A stretch of DNA of 50,476 nt, taken from positions 55,001-105,476 of the forward strand of contig CAUYUJ010018653.1 in NCBI GenBank assembly GCA_963575745.1, read 5' to 3'. Origin of the DNA: Prorocentrum cordatum (Eukaryota > Sar > Dinophyceae > Prorocentrales > Prorocentraceae). Made by a program: the position numbers and the translations under genes. Within the stretch, counting starts at the first letter, position 1. Each line of letters starts with the position of its first letter. Positions 1 through 9,824 of the stretch are shown here, piece by piece. The notes under the pieces were generated by a model that saw only the letters and a list, made by a program, of their open reading frames with translations, did no database searches and had not been told where the DNA came from.

Positions 1-223
1 GCAGTAGAAGTAAAAATAGTAGTAGTAGTAGTAGTAGTAGCAGTAGTAGTAGTAGTAATAGTAGTAGTGGTAGTAGTAGTAGTAGTAGTGGTGGTGGTGG
101 TAGTAGTAGTAGTAATGATTAGTATTACAATTAGCATTAACATTACCAACGTATAATTACTATTAGTATCATTCCTACTAGTTTTCATGCTAGTGCTACC
201 ACTATTACCACTATTACCATTAT

Positions 224-262
<39 letters not shown>

Positions 263-335
263 GACTGCTAGTACTACGACTACTACTACCACTACTACTA
301 CTACGACCACGACGACGACGATTGCTAAGACTACA

Positions 336-366
<31 letters not shown>

Positions 367-1130
367 GGACTACTACTACTACTATCGTGATAATACTATT
401 AGTATTAGCATTGCTCGTATCATTGTTACCCGTGTTATTGTTAGTGTTATTATTAGTAGTGTTCGTATGCGTCGTCTTATTCTTCGTCTTATTATGAGCG
501 AGTATCGTTGTATGATCCGCCGTCGTACCATAGTAAACGTATTATTAACATGAATGGTTCGCAACATGATCATTATTGCTAGTCTAATGATGAGTACTAG
601 TATAAATAATGGTGTTATAGTATGTTCATTCGTGTTAATCGTAGGTTTCACATTATTAGTAATCGTGTATTATTATTCGTCTTCATAGTTTGATGTGACT
701 TCTTCTTCGTAGTAGTAGCAGAAGTAGTCCTAGTATTCGTCGTATTCGTCTTCGTCACGTCTTGTTCTCCTTAATAGTATTCGTCTGACTATGCGTATTA
801 TCATGACTAGTCTTCTTCTTATTAATAGTTTTCACATTCGCCTTCGTCTTCGGATTCGCCGTCGTTTCCTTCATATTATTATGTGTATTCTTAGTAATAT
901 GCTTAAGATGATTGTTCTTCTTATCTCCGCATTAGTAGTATTATTCTTCGTCGTCGTAGTATTATCATTGCTATGACTTGTGTTAGTAGTATTCGTTGTC
1001 GTTCTCTTGTTCGTATTTTTTCTAAGGATAATCATTGATATTACTACTGTTCGTATTTGTCTTAGTACTGGTATTATGAATATTCTTCAAATTATTATGA
1101 TAAGTATTATTATTCGTGATATCCTTAATA
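1..1130. repeat. degenerate trinucleotide (AGT/ACT, ATT-rich) low-complexity tract
   Basis: The first 120 bases are nearly pure AGT units. Bases 200-390 are ACT/TAC units. The rest is a decaying mixture of GTATTC, TTATTA and CGTCTT-type triplets. Leucine/arginine-rich open frames here are translations of the repeat and not genes. Nothing else is visible. Confidence 0.9.
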
Positions 1131-1375
1131 TGTTGTTCCTCCTCCACCTCCTCCTCCCCCTCCTCCTCCTTCTCCTCCTCCTCTCCTCTTCCTCCTCCTA
1201 CTCCTCCTCCTCCTCCGCCTCCTCCTCCTCTGCCTAATCCTCCTCATCCTCCTCCTTTCCTCCTCCTCCTCCTCCTCCTCCTTTCCTCCTCCTCCTCATA
1301 TGTTTCCTCCTTCTCTTCCTCCTCTCCTCCTCCTCCTCCTCCTCCTCCTCCTCCTCCTTCTCCTCTTCCTCGTCC
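1131..1375. repeat. CCT/TCC polypyrimidine tract
   Basis: Long runs of CCT on the plus strand, interrupted by CTT and CCCC, form a polypyrimidine/polypurine block of about 245 bp. It gives spurious Pro, Ser and Leu runs in the three frames. Confidence 0.93.
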
Positions 1376-1929
1376 GCTCGGATTCCCCGCCCCCCTCCAC
1401 CAGGATCCAGGCTGCCGTTCTCAGGGGTTGCTTCGAGGCGTCCCTGGCCCCAAGGCGTCCCCAGCTGTTCGCACAACTTTTTGGAGCCCCGGAGTGCCCT
1501 GTGTGGGCATTCGTGGGCGGTGCTGTCTGGAGGCCATCTTGGGCGGTCTTGGAGGGGAGGCGAGCCCAGCCTCCCCGCCCCCACGCCTTCCCAGCTGCTC
1601 CTCGCTCAAACAGGACGCGCTAGACACCCTCGGGTCGGCATTGTGGCACCGCTGCGGGCGCTTTCCTGCCCGACGCGGGCCACTACTAGTCGACATGGGC
1701 CTTGGAGCGTTTCAGCGTCTGTTGAAGGACCCAGGAGTCCTAAGTCGCACATGCTGTTCAACGCGTTCCTCCTGAGAGGCCCGGACCTCGTCGTGGGGAC
1801 CAGTTGCTGCTCCCGAGTTGCGTACTAGTTTGACGACGCTGGAACCCGGTGAGGGCCCCCAGGGTTCGCAAATTGCACCGCAAACCTGCCGTCGTTACGG
1901 TGGAGGGAAACAATTCGTGGACACTCCCC
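1376..1929. other. no recognisable feature
   Basis: Moderate-complexity GC-rich sequence between the CCT tract and the hairpin element. Open frames exist on both strands but show no motif or compositional support for coding. Confidence 0.4.
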
Positions 1930-2099
1930 TAGGGCTCCCAACTTCGCGCTTCGCGCTCCGCGAAGCGCGAAGCGCGAATAACTTCGCGCCCTCGCGCCGC
2001 CCCCCCAAAGGGAGAAAAGGAGGACGAGGAGGAGGGGGAGAAGGAACGAGGACCGCGAAGCGCGAAGCGCGAATAACTTCGCGCCCTCGTGGGAGCCCT
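1930..2099. repeat. foldback unit: perfect 14-bp hairpin, 37-bp direct repeat, 10-bp TIR
   Basis: Positions 1942-1955 and 1959-1972 are perfect inverted repeats (CTTCGCGCTTCGCG) with a CTC loop. The 37 bases from 1958 to 1994 recur exactly at 2053-2089. The block is bounded by AGGGCTCCCA at about 1930 and its complement TGGGAGCCCT at about 2090. It lies just outside the downstream LTR of the copia element. Function unknown; the symmetry suggests a small foldback repeat. Confidence 0.6.
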
Positions 2100-2173
2100 T
2101 GACTCCCCCGCCCCTCAAGACCCAAAGTTGGCACGCGCGGGGAAGACTGCAGTCGATGTGTGACTCATCCAAC

Positions 2174-2330
2174 TGTTCGTGGAGGCCCGAAGGGGGTGGA
2201 CATATCTCTTTTCCATGCGAGCGCCTCGACAATACCCAGATCATCTGGGTTCGTCGATGACGGGCTGAAAACCTAAAAGGCTACGACAGACACATAGAAG
2301 AGGGAGAGGACAGAGAGGACAGAGAGGACA
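2174..2330 (-). repeat. 3' LTR of the copia element
   Basis: On the minus strand it begins TGTCCTCTC and ends CGAACA. It pairs with 15046-15199 at roughly 85% identity counted by eye, with mostly transition differences and a few indels in the GA-rich end. The plus-strand flank is CCAAC, of which CAAC is shared with the other side. Confidence 0.78.
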
Positions 2331-2371
2331 GCGGGACTACTTTAAGTGCGTCTGATATAGCCCAGAAGTTA

Positions 2372-2384
2372 CTCTCCCACCCCC
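2372..2384 (-). other. candidate polypurine tract
   Basis: The minus strand reads GGGGGTGGGAGAG just after the RNase H coding remnant and about 41 bp upstream of the 3' LTR. A purine run here is expected to prime plus-strand DNA in LTR elements, but it is normally closer to the LTR, so the call is weak. Confidence 0.3.
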
Positions 2385-2399
2385 GTACACACCCCCTTC

Positions 2400-2985
2400 T
2401 GGTTCCATCTCATCAACACTGGCCTTACTTAGGGCTTCCCTGGAGGCTCTACGGGAGCGCGACTTCAGAGAATTGTTCAGGGATCTCTCTGGAAGATGGC
2501 CATCCTCGTCGACGAGGATCATAGTCCCCTTGGAAAGGAGATCGGTCAGAGCTAAGTTGCCACGGCTTGGATCCGCCTTCGTCAACGCGTCAGCGGCCAT
2601 TCGGCCATGTGGGACCCACCTCACTTGGGATCCTACCGCACTGAGACTGTCACGCACAACGGCTAGCTCGATAGCGTTCCTCCTATCCACTCTGGAACCG
2701 GCAGTATTCTTCGACAGGGCATCGAATATGGACTTTGCGTCCACCACAGAAAGAATCTCTACCCCATCGGACGGAGTGCAATCTCTGCTCAAAACTACTG
2801 AAAAAAGAAACTGCGAGAGGTGCCAATCTGGGCGGCTCACGTCCCCGAAAATGAGGTCGCGCCAAAGAATCGACAGCCATTGCGCTTCTGCGAGCGCCGC
2901 GGAAAGAGAGAGTGTCTCGTCTCGGCGGTTCCCGTGGATGCCGCGACGCGCTTCAGACGAGTGGATCGCCAGGACAGCAAAGACG
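2400..2985 (-). pseudogene. copia RNase H domain, C-terminal three quarters
   Basis: This is the last domain of the copia polyprotein, which removes RNA from the RNA/DNA hybrid during reverse transcription. The minus frame reads VFAVLAIHSS, DETLSLSAALAEAQWL, ILSVVDAKSIFDALSKN, VDRRNAIELAVVRDSL, VRWVPHGRMAADALTKAD. In copia RNase H these correspond to the strand after the first Asp, the helix with catalytic Glu (AALAEAQ), the VVD Asp, and the W-x-P-x-x-x-M-x-A-D-x-L-T-K end. So E, D and D are present here; the first Asp lies in the separated part at about 5990. The frame stays open from 2985 to 2340. The amino end is cut at 2986-2998, where the sequence joins an unrelated insertion. Confidence 0.85.
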
Positions 2986-2998
2986 CCCGGGCCCGTTT
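2986..2998. repeat. left copy of 13-14-bp direct repeat flanking the 2.96-kb insertion
   Basis: CCCGGGCCCGTTT here matches CCCGGGCCCCGTTT at 5947-5960 apart from one extra C. The copies sit exactly where the two halves of the RNase H domain break, as a target-site duplication would. Confidence 0.55.
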
Positions 2999-3017
2999 GT
3001 TCTGCGTAATCGCGGGG

Positions 3018-3620
3018 TCAGCCGCTAAAATCCGCCGACCCTGTCGGCGTGTGGAATGGGTTGTTCGTCGTGGTTGTTGTCCTCATACGTGCTCGACGTC
3101 CTTTTTTCTGAGTCAGTCGCCGCTCCACCCCTCTTTCCCTGGGCGCTCGTCCTCAAGCTCGCCAGCCAAAGCGAAATGAAGCAACCCAGCCAAAGCGAAA
3201 TTCACAATGTTGTCATTGACTCGCAAGGATGCACCTTCCCTTTGATCCCTTCCCCGCCGGGGGGGGGGGTCCGGGGGGGGGTCTCGGGGGAAGGTCCCGG
3301 GTCAGAATACCATCCCTCGTTTGCGGCTTTTACAGAGGGGCCTTCTGTAGATGCGCTGGAAGAGGGGGGGTCGCCACGACGGCTCCGCAAGAGCGCCCCT
3401 AGACTGCCCAAGCCCCACACGACAGCCCAACAACGCCTAAGGACGGCCAAAGGGGGCCCCCAGACGGGTCACAAGAGCCCCAAAAGGAATCTCAAGAAGG
3501 CCCGGAGAGGCAATATTCATTGATTTTCGGAAAAGGGTTTGCCCCCGCCCACTCCCTCCGTCGAGGGCCGAGGCCTCCACAATTGGCTGCTCCTACTCGC
3601 TTCCTCTCGCTGTTGCCCCA
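3018..3620. other. GC-rich stretch with G runs, no gene recognised
   Basis: It contains a short repeated phrase (AGCCAAAGCGAAAT twice, near 3163 and 3189) and G7-G10 runs near 3256-3290 and 3364. Open frames here lack recognisable motifs. Confidence 0.4.
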
Positions 3621-3777
3621 CTCCTCCTCCTCCTCCTCCTCCTCCTCCTCCTCCTCCTCCTCCTCCTCCTCCTCCTCTCTCTCTCTTCCTCCCTCTTCTT
3701 CTCTTCTTCCTCCTCCTCCTCCTCCTCCTCCTCCTCCTCCTCCTCCTCCTCCTCCTCCTCCTCCTCCTCCTCCTCCT
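3621..3777. repeat. CCT polypyrimidine tract
   Basis: Almost uninterrupted CCT units on the plus strand, with one CTCTCTCTT break near 3675-3710. Long Pro, Ser and Leu frames are artefacts of the repeat. Confidence 0.95.
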
Positions 3778-3859
3778 TATCACCATCATCATCAGCATCC
3801 CAGCTCAAGGTTGGTCGGCGCGACCTGAGTCCCCCGGGGCGGCGCGCGGCGGGCGCGCG

Positions 3860-4230
3860 CTGGGGTGCCATGGGGATCCGACGCCGCCCGGCCTCCGTCG
3901 GGATGCACGGCTTCAAGCGCCTCCCGAGCGGCCGACGGTACTTCGCGAAGCACTACGCCGCGTGGTCGTCGGACGGCAAGCAGTGGCAGCAGTGGCTGTG
4001 CGGCGCAGGACGAGCCAAACGCCATCAGCCACAGCGCAGGGAGAAGGGCCTTGTGGCAGCTCGGTCGCAGTTCGCCGTCGCCAGCACCGATTCTCCGTGG
4101 AGGTTGGACGCAGCCCACACATCTCTACCCAAGTGCGAGAAAGGGGAAACGAAGCTGGAGCCCAAAGATGAAGGTCGAGCCCAATACCATCACCTACAGC
4201 GTGGCGATGAGGGCATTTGGGGGGTGAAGT
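3860..4230 (+). pseudogene. pentatricopeptide (PPR) repeat gene fragment
   Basis: The plus strand contains DEPNAISHSAG (near 4009-4045) and KVEPNTITYSVAMRAF (near 4168-4222), separated by roughly 150 bp and lying in one frame. The phrase x-x-EPNxITYSxAMxAxxG is the second-helix signature of PPR repeats, which bind RNA in organelles. The CEKGETKLEPK phrase (near 4131) lies in a different frame, so the copy is frameshifted. Family assignment rests on these repeat phrases only. No start, transit peptide or splice sites can be defined. Confidence 0.6.
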
Positions 4231-4830
4231 CGCAGCCCGACGTCGCTAGGCAAGTTTTCCTATCGAAAATTGACGCATCCCGTATGTCGCACTGCCTGGC
4301 TTCTATGAGCCTGGTGAGGCACCCGGGCGTCCCGGTGACTCGCACGTCGACCAGCTCCGGCTAGAATGCTTGCGTGTTCCTGGCCTCTGGTCCTCAGACA
4401 CCGCCACAGCCTGGCCATGTTCGCAGCCGCCGCTTGCAATGGTGGGGCGCGCCCCTATGTGGATTGCTCAGGAGTGGTTTAGCCTTCTTGTTCAGCCATC
4501 TGGGGCTTCCACTGTCGGCATGTGACACTGGTACCCTGGACTGCTTGCGCAGCCCCGCGCTTTGCCACGCTCGGTGGCACGCCTACCTCTGGCGCCTGGC
4601 GCGACAGGGTACAATTCGTTCGTCTTCCCGGTTGTGTCGCCTCTGGGATGGCTGCACTTCGGCCGCCTGGCTTACCTGGCAGCTCCTGCAGCCTGCCTTC
4701 AGCCCCCGGCGCCGCTCAGCGTCCCTCGGCGGCAGCTTTGGCAGCCGTGAGTGCGCTCGCTGGGTAATTAGGTTTCGCCCGTAGCCCGGGACGACCCTTG
4801 ACGCCGCCTGCGCCTTGGCTTGCGGCCGCG
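4231..4830. other. sequence between PPR fragments, nothing recognised
   Basis: Non-repetitive GC-rich sequence with several overlapping open frames on both strands. None shows PPR or other motifs, so it may be intron-like or unrelated filler. Confidence 0.35.
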
Positions 4831-5495
4831 ACCAAAAAGTATGTCGCACTGCGTGAGCGAGACGAGGGAGGCGAAGCTGGAGCCCGAGTTCTACAACTAC
4901 TGTTTTAGAAGCACTCATTGAGATAATGAAGGACAGTGGCGGCTGTTTTCGCCACACTCCGCGAGAGCCCAGGAGGACAGGAACGCTGAAGGACCAGCCC
5001 AATGCCATCACCTACTTCGATGGGATCAGGGCATTGGGGAGGCGAAATCGCAGCCCGACATCGCCTGCACAGGCTTCCAGAGCACGTTATACGCATGCGA
5101 GAAGTGGGAGGCGAAGCTGAAGCTGGGACCTGAGATCTATAGCTACAGCCTAGTGAGCAGCGCGTGCGACAATGCAGACCAAAAGGAAGGGTACGCAGAA
5201 GGACGAGCCCAATGCCATCATCCACATGTTAGGGAATCTGGGCATGCGGGAGGCGAAGTCGCAGCCCGACGTCGCCTGCAAGGATTTCTAGAGGATGTTA
5301 GACGCATGGGAGAAATTGGAGGCGAAGCTGGAACCCAGCACTACAGCTACAGTCTTGGGAGCAGCGCGTGCGAGAATGCGGGGCAGCGGCGGCCGTTGTC
5401 GCCACACTCCGTGCGAGCCCAAAAGGAAGGGTACGCAAAAGGCCGAGCCCAATGCCATCACCTACTGTTTTGGAATCTGGGCATTCTGACTGTCG
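4830..5495 (+). pseudogene. PPR repeat array, frameshifted
   Basis: Repeat phrases occur in different plus frames: DQPNAITYFDGIRALG (near 4992-5040), IYSYSLVSSACDNA (near 5136), HYSYSLGSSACENAGQ (near 5337-5385), MLDAWEKLEAKLEP (near 5295) and AEPNAITYCFGIWAF (near 5442-5487). At the DNA level a unit of about 200 bp is repeated, with GCGAAGCTGGA, GCCCAATGCCATCA and GCGAAGTCGCAGCCCGAC recurring. PPR proteins are helical-repeat RNA binders that act mostly in plastids and mitochondria. Multiple frame changes and stops make this a relic. It probably derives from the same gene as 3860-4230, carried in with the insertion. Confidence 0.65.
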
Positions 5496-5751
5496 AGTGC
5501 ACGTGCGCGCGCGTGTGCGCGCTGCATCTGCACGTGTGTCAAGCACCCCGCTGCAGGGGGAAGATGCATTTTCCCGTGACGGGGCCCGTCATCGCCCTTT
5601 TCAACGTCGGCAACGTTCTGCCGTCTCTGCGGCTCTCTGACGCAGCCTCGGCCGCAGTAGGCAAGATCGGTGGTTCAGCGCCACGAGGTTTCGGGCTTGG
5701 GTCGGGCCGGCCAACCCTTAGCCTCCCGCATCAGCAAAGTGATGGCCCTCC

Positions 5752-5870
5752 TTCTCCTTCTCCTCCTCCTCCTCCTCCTCCTCTTCCTCCTCCTCCTCCT
5801 CCTCCTCCTCCTCCTCCTCCTCCTTTTCCTCCTCCTCCTCCGCCTCCTCCTCCTCCGCCGCCGCCTCCTA
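5752..5870. repeat. CCT polypyrimidine tract
   Basis: CCT units with scattered CTT and CCG changes, at the right-hand end of the insertion, close to the RNase H break. Confidence 0.93.
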
Positions 5871-5946
5871 ACCCCGCTCGTTTTCATCTGCGTCGTCTTC
5901 AGGGTCGGCGGCGCCGGCCGTAAGGCCTTCGCAATCAACCAGCCTC

Positions 5947-5960
5947 CCCGGGCCCCGTTT
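5947..5960. repeat. right copy of the 13-14-bp direct repeat
   Basis: CCCGGGCCCCGTTT, partner of 2986-2998. On the minus strand it encodes TGPG in both copies. Joining the two sides here would restore a continuous RNase H reading. Confidence 0.55.
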
Positions 5961-6228
5961 CGCCCCGCCGCCTGGGGCCGCCCGCGTCAAACACGGTGGC
6001 AAAACTGAGAGAACTGGGGTCCAGGGGCCACGACACGATCTTTTGGCTGGCAGTACTTTTCAAGTATTTCACTATCTTGCTACACATCAGAGCGTCACCG
6101 TTTGTCGGAAAACGAACGGCGACGTTCTGAAAAGATGCCCCGGCTGCCACATCGGGGTGGGTCTCCCGACCCAGCCATTGGATCTGGGCCAACATTCTTC
6201 TGTGCAGCCTTATTTCCTCGGAGCTCAA
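5961..6228 (-). pseudogene. copia RT-to-RNase H connection and first RNase H strand
   Basis: The minus frame reads EIRLHRRMLAQIQWLGRE, THPDVAAGASFQNVAV, MCSKIVKYLKSTASQKI and LSFATVFDAGG. In copia polyproteins the segment after the RT catalytic motif has a W-L-x-R-x-T-R-P-D-L-x-x-x-V-S pattern, matched here by QWLGRETHPDVAAGAS, followed by an alpha segment and then the first RNase H strand with its catalytic Asp (VFDAGG). The frame is open through this block. It is the direct continuation of the RT block at 6343-6612 and is cut at 5960 by the insertion. Confidence 0.8.
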
Positions 6229-6342
6229 CGGCGCATCTGGGTCCGCCCGCCTCTCCTCGGCAAGTTCAACGGGGGACAGCAGCTCTAAAACGCATCTTCA
6301 CTATCCACGAAGATGTTGCTGCCGCTTTGTTTCGCGTGTTTT

Positions 6343-6612
6343 CTAGCAAGATCGGCTTCCCTGGCCCACCATTTTCCGAAACGAAACCCTCCCTGGAGTC
6401 CCCCTGAGACCCTCGCTCTCCTTCGGAGCGCTGGCGACTATCAAGCCGTCCATTTCGAACAAAACCAACGAGCGCAACTCCCCCTGGGTCGAACGCTTCA
6501 TCCAGAGGCGCGGTTCGCAGAGGGACTTCGAGAATCCGTCTTCCGAAAGCCGCTGAGTGAGCGTCCTATGCCACGGCAACGGGGCATCCTTCACCCCGTG
6601 CACCGGAGCCAC
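6343..6612 (-). pseudogene. copia reverse transcriptase core
   Basis: It would copy genomic RNA into cDNA. The minus frame shows VHGVKDAPLPWHRTL (the YGLKQAPRAWY-type motif of copia RT), FSKSLCEPRLWM and LVLFEMDGLIVASAPKE. The last aligns with the YVDDLLVAG active-site strand, so the YVDD box has become FEMDG: one Asp is kept and its neighbour is Gly. The upstream fingers of RT (6613-7230) are too decayed to recognise. A catalytically dead remnant. Confidence 0.75.
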
Positions 6613-7236
6613 GAGTTCGATGAGCTCCCCTGGGGCCAGGTTCAGACCTTGGCACGGTTCGCAAAAAGATCGACCATTTCGGTCGGCGCAGACGGTCTGA
6701 CTGGCAGAAAAACGTTGTTGCAGTCAGCAATCTCGAGCTGCCACCCTAGCGAGCAGATTGCCTGGAGAGTGATCATGATACTCTCTGATTGGGGGGTCGG
6801 GGAGTAGACGTGGAGGTCTTCGCTGTCGGGGCCGCGATGACCCTGACCACGCCATCTCGATCTGGCGAGGTCCCCTGACCCACTCCTTCTTGAGGCTAAA
6901 AACGCCTGACCATACGTTGCCCGAGACTTTTGTCTGGAAACCGTCTTCTCACGATGGCAACTTCAGCCTGGCTCAATATTCGCACCCCTCCAAAATTCAG
7001 AATGGCCCCCCACTCTTTCGCGTCGGAAAATTCAAAAAGCGGCCTCTCCTCACGCGCGATGTTATTATGTGAAACTTCGGCGCCGCGCCCAGGCGGAGGG
7101 CCCCCGCCCCTCCCCGCCCCCTGAGTTGGCAGAGCTGGCCCGGCCCCCGGGGTGCCAAAAATTCGGACCGAAGTGAAACCAAGAGCAGTGTTATCCCCAG
7201 AGATCCTCGTCGAACTCCTCCCCATCGTCCTTCAAA

Positions 7237-7800
7237 TCAGCATTGGGCCTCCTCGGAGGCTCGGAGGCCCCTCTCCATGGAGACCTCGGCCCCCCCCCTC
7301 GCGGGCGGCGACTGCTCGGCAGGCCCCCCGGCTTCAGCTCCGCGAGGAAAGCCTAGGTTGGCTGAGCCATCAGGAGGCAAGCCCCCCCCCCCGACGCAAG
7401 CAGCCACATCATCTAGGAGTCGATCTCTTGATCCCACACCCTTCCTCCCCTGAACAGCACCCCTAACTCTCCCAGGACCTCCCGGCACGTCTTCGACCAG
7501 CGTGAGACGAGGACGTCGGGCGGGGGGAGGCTCGGTGGGATCTCGAGATCCCCGCCCCACGGCTGGAATCGCATCGCCCTCTGGCTCCGCCAGAAACTCC
7601 TGAACCAGCCCGGGGATCTCGGACCCCTGGGCCCCCGATCTGGCGGGCCCTGGACTGGGGGGCTGGCTACTCGAGACGCGCGCGGGACGCGCCGTGGAAG
7701 CTTGATCCTCGAGATCGGCTCTGACCGGGCTGGCCGGCTCCTCGGCCGACGGCGGAGTCGCCTGAGCCGGGCGGGGCGCGACGGGAACGGGAGTCTCCAT
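7237..7800 (-). pseudogene. low-complexity linker between integrase and RT of the copia polyprotein
   Basis: A 187-codon open minus frame rich in Pro, Ala, Gly, Glu and Arg (PVPVAPRPAQATPPSAEEP at its start, EFLAEPEGD, PARRPRLTLVEDVP inside). No domain is recognisable. Its place between integrase and RT fits the unstructured Pro/charged linker usual in copia polyproteins. The assignment is by position and composition only. Confidence 0.45.
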
Positions 7801-8455
7801 GGACTCCGGCTACTCTAGGCCCCAGGCCACTGGGGAGGAGGGCCTTCGGCTTCGACACCAACTGCGCCGACGCGCCTTCCTAGAGCCCGAAGCTCTCGGC
7901 GGAGTCTGGCAAAGGACGGCGAGTCTAGAGGCTCTGCTCCCCTGGACTCGTCTTTGGTCGCCCATCTTCAAAAGACAAGAACTCACGGCCACCCGCGCCG
8001 CGGTTCCCTGCTGACAAGCGACGGCCCAAAGTCCCGTCCATCTGGAGCGCTTGCCCCCTGGACCTCCGCCACGGCCCCGCGAGGCCCCCCCCCTCCCTCC
8101 CCCAGACGCGCGCCCAGGCCCCGGGGGGGAACACCTTGTCCACGTGGGTTCTGGCCATGCTGGCCGCCAAAAGCCGGCCCCGGGCGCCCATGACTATCGC
8201 CGCATTCTTGGCATCCCCCCTCAACGCGCGCATGCCGGCGAAAGCAGCGGCAGTTGAATCGGAGCCCGCGCCCCCCCGACGACGCCCCCCACCTCCACTT
8301 CGTCGCACGCCTCATCGGACAAGAGAAACCTCGGGAGACGAAAGTTCTCGCCAAAAACCTTCTGGCAGGGAGAAAATCCCCCCCTGTGGGCACATCTGTC
8401 CTTGGCTGAGATACTCTCGCACAGGACCCCCTCCCGCTTCTTCAAGCGAGATGGG
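7801..8455 (-). other. copia interior, no recognisable domain
   Basis: It lies between the integrase core and the Pro-rich linker, where the C-terminal part of integrase would be. Several short open minus frames exist, but I cannot align them. Confidence 0.35.
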
Positions 8456-8902
8456 CTATGCACTGATCGCCGCGCGAGACAGCGCCGACTTCGCAAGCCC
8501 CCCATGTCTATCACATGTTCCGTTTTGCCACGGTGATTCCGCGTCACAGACGCGTCGGCACACTCCGAGATGCCCCAGGCCCAGGGAAAACGACCCTTCA
8601 AACTCCTGCCCCCCGTCCGCCATCATCATCTCCGGCGCCCCACATGGTCTCACCCAGCACTTCAGGACGGCGTTCCACACCTCAGCTGGCGCGGCGGCTC
8701 TGAGCCAAGAGCAAGCATGAAGATTAGACCCATGGCCTGTAAGATTGAACACTGGATGCGCGGAACCAGGGACCTGAACATGAAATACATCGGCCGCGAC
8801 CAGCGCGCTTAACCTGCAGGCTCGGGAAAGACGAGCTCCCCTTGTCCACCCCGACGAGAGGTGGGCGCACAGGCCAGGCGTCGAAAACACGCCAGGGCCC
8901 AC
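8456..8902 (-). pseudogene. copia integrase catalytic core (rve-type)
   Basis: Integrase inserts the cDNA into the host chromosome with a D,D(35)E metal site. The minus frame shows VAADVFHVQV (first Asp), a strand and helix segment WNAVLKCWVRPCGAPE, MMADGGQEFEG (second Asp, D-x-G-x-E-F form) and AESPWQNGTCDRHGGLAK. The last is the PWQNGxxER helix, where the catalytic Glu is expected at the residue that is Asp here. So D-D-E has become D-D-D, a conservative but normally inactivating change. The frame is open for about 149 codons. Confidence 0.85.
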
Positions 8903-9309
8903 TGGACCACTTCCTCGATTGCCTTCCCGGCCGTCAGAGGTCTGACAGAATGCTCGCTCCTCGGATGCCCCGGATCAACGTGCAACTTACGATTTTATTC
9001 CTGCATTCCCCTGTAGATCGAGGGCACCTTGAAAAACCCTGGAGTGCCCTGGGGCCCGCGGGTCTGGGGTTTCCGATTCAGGTTCTCCCAGGTGGAGGGC
9101 CTCTGGGTCCGCGGATGGCTCGGCGACGGCTGACGGAAATAAAGACTTCCCAACGTGGCCGAACGCCACCTGCTCGACGCCCTCCGCGAGAGCGTTCACC
9201 TGGGCAGGGGGAAATCGCCCAGCAACTGATGTCCCAGCGCCCCTGGCAAGAACGGAGTGAAAGTGATTCCCCGAACATCTCCAATCGCATTTCCCCAGAA
9301 GTTCGTGGG

Positions 9310-9824
9310 AATTCTAAATAAACCCAGCGGGTTCCTGAGCCAGGCCACCGCTCAGCCGCCCAAGGCAGCCAGGCCAAACTCGCACTGGCCCCCTCGGACT
9401 TCCCGGACCCCCGGCTGCCCAAAAAGAACCTCGGTAGATCTCAGCTGTCTCGAGAAGGTCCCAAACGGGCTTTCCATCCGGATTTCGCGACCCTTCGAGA
9501 TCTGGTGCATAGGGACTTGCACCGCGAGCCCCCAAAAGAAAATGCCCCCTCCTCTATCCAATCTCGCCCCCCTGGGCCCATCTCATTCCAGCGCGGCACT
9601 CGCGCTACGGAAACTCCTCGAGACGCCGGAATCATAAGAATCACCGCGGGACGGTCGGACTCCATCATATCCCATATCTTCTGCCTTTCCTGAGCCCGTC
9701 TTAGACCCCACCCGGCACGAAGGTCGACGGCGCGAGAAACCGCGCACGCCCCCCTCTCCATCTCCGGCGCGACCCGGGGGGGGCAATTCCAGGATCTGCG
9801 TCCTCTTCTGGTAGCCCAACTCAC
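9310..9824 (-). pseudogene. methyltransferase-like segment of the copia polyprotein
   Basis: Reading across two minus frames: ERGACAVSRAVDLRAGW, KIWDMMESDRPAVILMIP, then, in a shifted frame, GGIFFWGLAVQVPMH, VRGGQCEFGLAALGG and LAQEPAGFI. I associate the sequence of x-x-x-DL-x-x-GW, PxxxxxxPP(C), and QCxFGL followed by K/E-P-x-G-F with a segment found between protease and integrase in dinoflagellate copia polyproteins that resembles a DNA-methyltransferase fold (here the expected PPC is PAS). That identification is from memory of the family and unverified. At least one frameshift, near 9540. Confidence 0.5.

Larger units (their letters stand above)
2999..5946. mobile_element. 2.95-kb insertion inside the RNase H domain
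   Basis: It separates the amino-terminal strand of RNase H (with the first Asp, minus strand near 5990) from the rest of the domain (from 2985). It carries PPR-gene debris on the plus strand and two CCT tracts, and no recognisable transposition gene. The flanking direct repeats suggest insertion rather than rearrangement. It could be a retroposed or helitron-like capture of host sequence, a non-autonomous element, or several events. Confidence 0.5.

Noticed and set aside
2683-3009. Alternative frames over the RNase H block (plus strand 178 codons, minus 65 codons)
   Set aside because: The minus frame with LSLSAALAEAQ, VVDAKSIFDAL and DALTKAD explains the sequence. The others are shadows.
1116-5923. 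Poly-Leu, poly-Pro, poly-Ser and poly-Arg open frames
   Set aside because: They coincide exactly with CCT/GGA/AGT tracts in all frames and have no complex sequence of their own.
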